A DNA stretch of 64,000 bases, from contig NC_031498.1 of assembly GCF_000237925.1 (NCBI RefSeq), positions 28,912,963-28,976,962 on the forward strand, written 5' to 3'. Source of the stretch: Schistosoma mansoni. Its lineage: Eukaryota > Platyhelminthes > Trematoda > Strigeidida > Schistosomatidae. Shown here piece after piece: positions 62,273-64,000 of the stretch. Below the pieces are notes generated by a model. It had not been told where the DNA came from and made no database searches. It saw nothing but the letters and a program-made list of their open reading frames with translations. A program made the translations under genes and the position numbers. Positions within the stretch are counted from its first letter, which is position 1. Each line of letters opens with the position of its first letter.

Positions 62273-63635
62273 GTCCGACAATGATAGTTTTTCTTGACTT
62301 GAAAGCAGCATTTGACTCTGTAGACCGAGAGGTTCTGTGGCAGTGTCTGTCATTGAAAGGTGTACCTGAGAAGTACATAAACCTTTTGAAGGCTCTTTAC
62401 TCGAACACTACCAGTCGAGTGAGAGCTTATGGCGAACTGTCATATGATTTTACAACCTCAAGTGGTGTCCGTCAAGGTTGTCCACTATCCCCGTTTTTGT
62501 TTAACTTCATTATAGACCTGTTGCTGCAAATAACACTCTCTTCGACTGAATCTACAGGAATTGATCTCCTACCAGGGGGACCACTAAGCGACTTAGAATA
62601 CGCAGATGACATAGTCCTGTTTGGTGAAGACGCTGGCAAAATGCAGAGTCTTCTGTTGGAACTGAGTAATAATGCCAGGATGTTTGGGATGCGTTTCTCC
62701 CCATCCAAATGTAAATTGTTACTCCAGGACTGGCCTGCGTCAACACCCGAACTAAGGATAGGGAGTGAAGTAGTCGAACGCGTCGACAACTTCACTTATC
62801 TTGGAAGTCTGATCAGCCCTAATGGGTTGGTGTCTGACGAAATCTCTGCACGGATTCAAAAAGCTCGTTTGGCTTTTGCCAACTTACGTCACCTATGGCG
62901 TAGACGAGATATCCGTCTATCAATTAAGGGACGAGTATACTGCGCATCAGTTCGTTCTGTTCTACTTTACGGCTGTGAAACATGGCCATTAAGAGTAGAA
63001 GATACTCGTAGGTTACTAGTATTTGACCACAGATGCCTTAGAAATATTGCTCGCATCTGCTGGGATAACCGGGTAAGTAATAGTGAGGTTAGACGCAGGG
63101 TATTAGGGAACGATGGTAAATCAGTTGATGAGGTGATGAATCTTCATCGACTGAGATGGTTGGGCCATGTGTTACGTATGCCTGAACACCGATTACCACG
63201 ACGCGCTATGATGACTAGTATTGGGGACGGTTGGAAGAGAGTTAGGGGCGGCCAAACCAAAACATGGCATCAGTGCTTGAAGTCACTAACTTCTAGTCTG
63301 AGCCATGTTGGCAGATGCAGACTACCTGGTTGGGGTCCGCGTGACTATCGTAACCAATGGTTGGAGACTCTGTGTGACATGGCTCAGAATCGATCACAAT
63401 GGCGTAGGTGTATACACTCTTTATCTTCCCTTAAACCTTGAGACTAAAATTGCTTCATATCTCTCTTCCTTCCTGTACTATATCCCTATATACAACCTAT
63501 AATTTATATACTACTACCAACACTAAATTAACTACTATGAATCCGGTGTTGATCTTGTTGTGCTAACGAGGTATGGCAACTTGGACCGATGCATATATGT
63601 GCCTGGTCCTACGTTGTAGCTGACTGACTGACTGC
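62273..63635 (+). mobile_element. 5'-truncated RTE-clade LINE (SR3/Perere-3-like)
   Basis: Begins abruptly in RT domain A, joined to a decayed SINE. It ends GGTATGGCAACTTGGACCG, GATGCATATATGTGCCTGG and a (TGAC)n tail. The tail differs from the SR2-like (GTAA)n, so this is a second RTE lineage. Several older 3' ends of the same lineage occur in the window. Confidence 0.83.
62283..63441 (+). CDS. RTE LINE reverse transcriptase, open 3' two-thirds
   Basis: 385 codons uninterrupted from MIVFLDLKAAFDSVDREVLW (domain A, Asp present) to a TGA at 63439. Domain B is SSGVRQGCPLSPFLFNFIID, domain C EYADDIVLFGED with both Asp intact, then the thumb (NFTYLGSLISPNG), VLLYGCETWPLR, the C-terminal LRWLGHVLRMPEHRLPRRAM and WRRCIHSLSSLKP. 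The frame is also open leftward to 62179, but that part is SINE sequence. Without the endonuclease and fingers it is not autonomous, but its clean state implies a recent insertion. Confidence 0.87.
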
Positions 63636-64000
63636 CCTCTCCTAAAGCTACTTTAACACCTCGTGGTTTTGGCCTTTACGTCGAAAATTCAGGGCAGTTG
63701 ACCCCTCAGAAGATGTCAGTCCTCTAAAAAATACGACGCTGAATTTGTATGGGACATGAAATCCTTTGGTTCCTGGTTGCATCAGATTTAACCTGAACTA
63801 AACAAAATGAACATCCTACAAACACTGTTTTTTGGTTAGATCAACATATATATATAAGTGAACAATATTGCTTCCAGCTAGATCTTCATCAGAATTAACT
63901 CTAGTATATTCTAGTGATATCTGTAAGAATATATGAAGATTTAACAATGTGCACTCAGCAATGAGATTTACATGTGAGGATGAACTTGATAACAAATCGT
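63636..64000. other. Right end of window, nothing recognised
   Basis: No ORF or repeat match after the (TGAC)n tail of the LINE. Confidence 0.45.

Overview
The window is AT-rich, intron-rich animal DNA packed with retroposons. It matches a blood fluke (Schistosoma). The evidence is RTE LINEs ending in (GTAA)n (SR2-like) or (TGAC)n (SR3/Perere-3-like), CR1-clade LINEs, hammerhead-ribozyme SINEs of the Sm-alpha kind, very short introns at the 5' end of a gene, and a conserved Rab4 gene. I cannot tell the species from this sequence alone.

Host genes. (1) 1644-23418 (+): a ten-exon gene for a lysine/glutamate-rich coiled-coil protein of about 560 residues, MAP9/CCDC34-like. It carries five Trp repeats spaced 43-44 residues apart, and its introns are filled with repeats. 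(2) 23799-28728 (-): a complete three-exon Rab4 small GTPase of 223 residues. It converges on gene 1, with the two stop codons about 380 bp apart. (3) 50582-50772 and 59659-59733 (+): two phase-compatible exons of a membrane protein, possibly PAP2/lipid-phosphate-phosphatase-like, whose remainder lies outside what I can recognise. (4) 33866-34036 (-): a possible lone terminal exon of unknown identity.

Mobile DNA. 9398-12579 holds an SR2-like RTE LINE between 9-bp target repeats. Other SR2-like pieces lie at 14467-15010 (-), 45130-45260 (+) and 52853-53742 (+). A near-complete CR1-clade LINE (about 34.5-40.2 kb) has two long ORFs that overlap in the -1 frame. The overlap begins at a T7 slippery run followed by a GC hairpin. 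The reverse transcriptase of this element reads FADG instead of FADD. Decayed CR1 relics lie at 30.1-32.3 kb (-), 32.6-33.3 kb (+), 40.2-44.1 kb (+) and 48.3-48.7 kb (-). A 5'-truncated Perere-3-like RTE with an open RT frame occupies 62.27-63.63 kb, and relics of it lie at 7.0, 15.8, 16.4, 21.5, 46.2 and 54.1/54.7 kb. Five good copies of an AAAT-tailed SINE-like element of about 0.5 kb occur, three with clear target-site duplications. Fossil LTR material is limited to a solo LTR (41701-42014) and a short two-LTR element (60981-61896).

The most interesting layer is a set of three distinct tRNA-promoter/hammerhead retroposon families (called A, B and C here), with at least twelve recognisable hammerheads. 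One, at 14005-14049, has an intact core and an apparently compensated stem II. Several copies have inverted terminal arms, so they are fold-back retroposons rather than plain SINEs.
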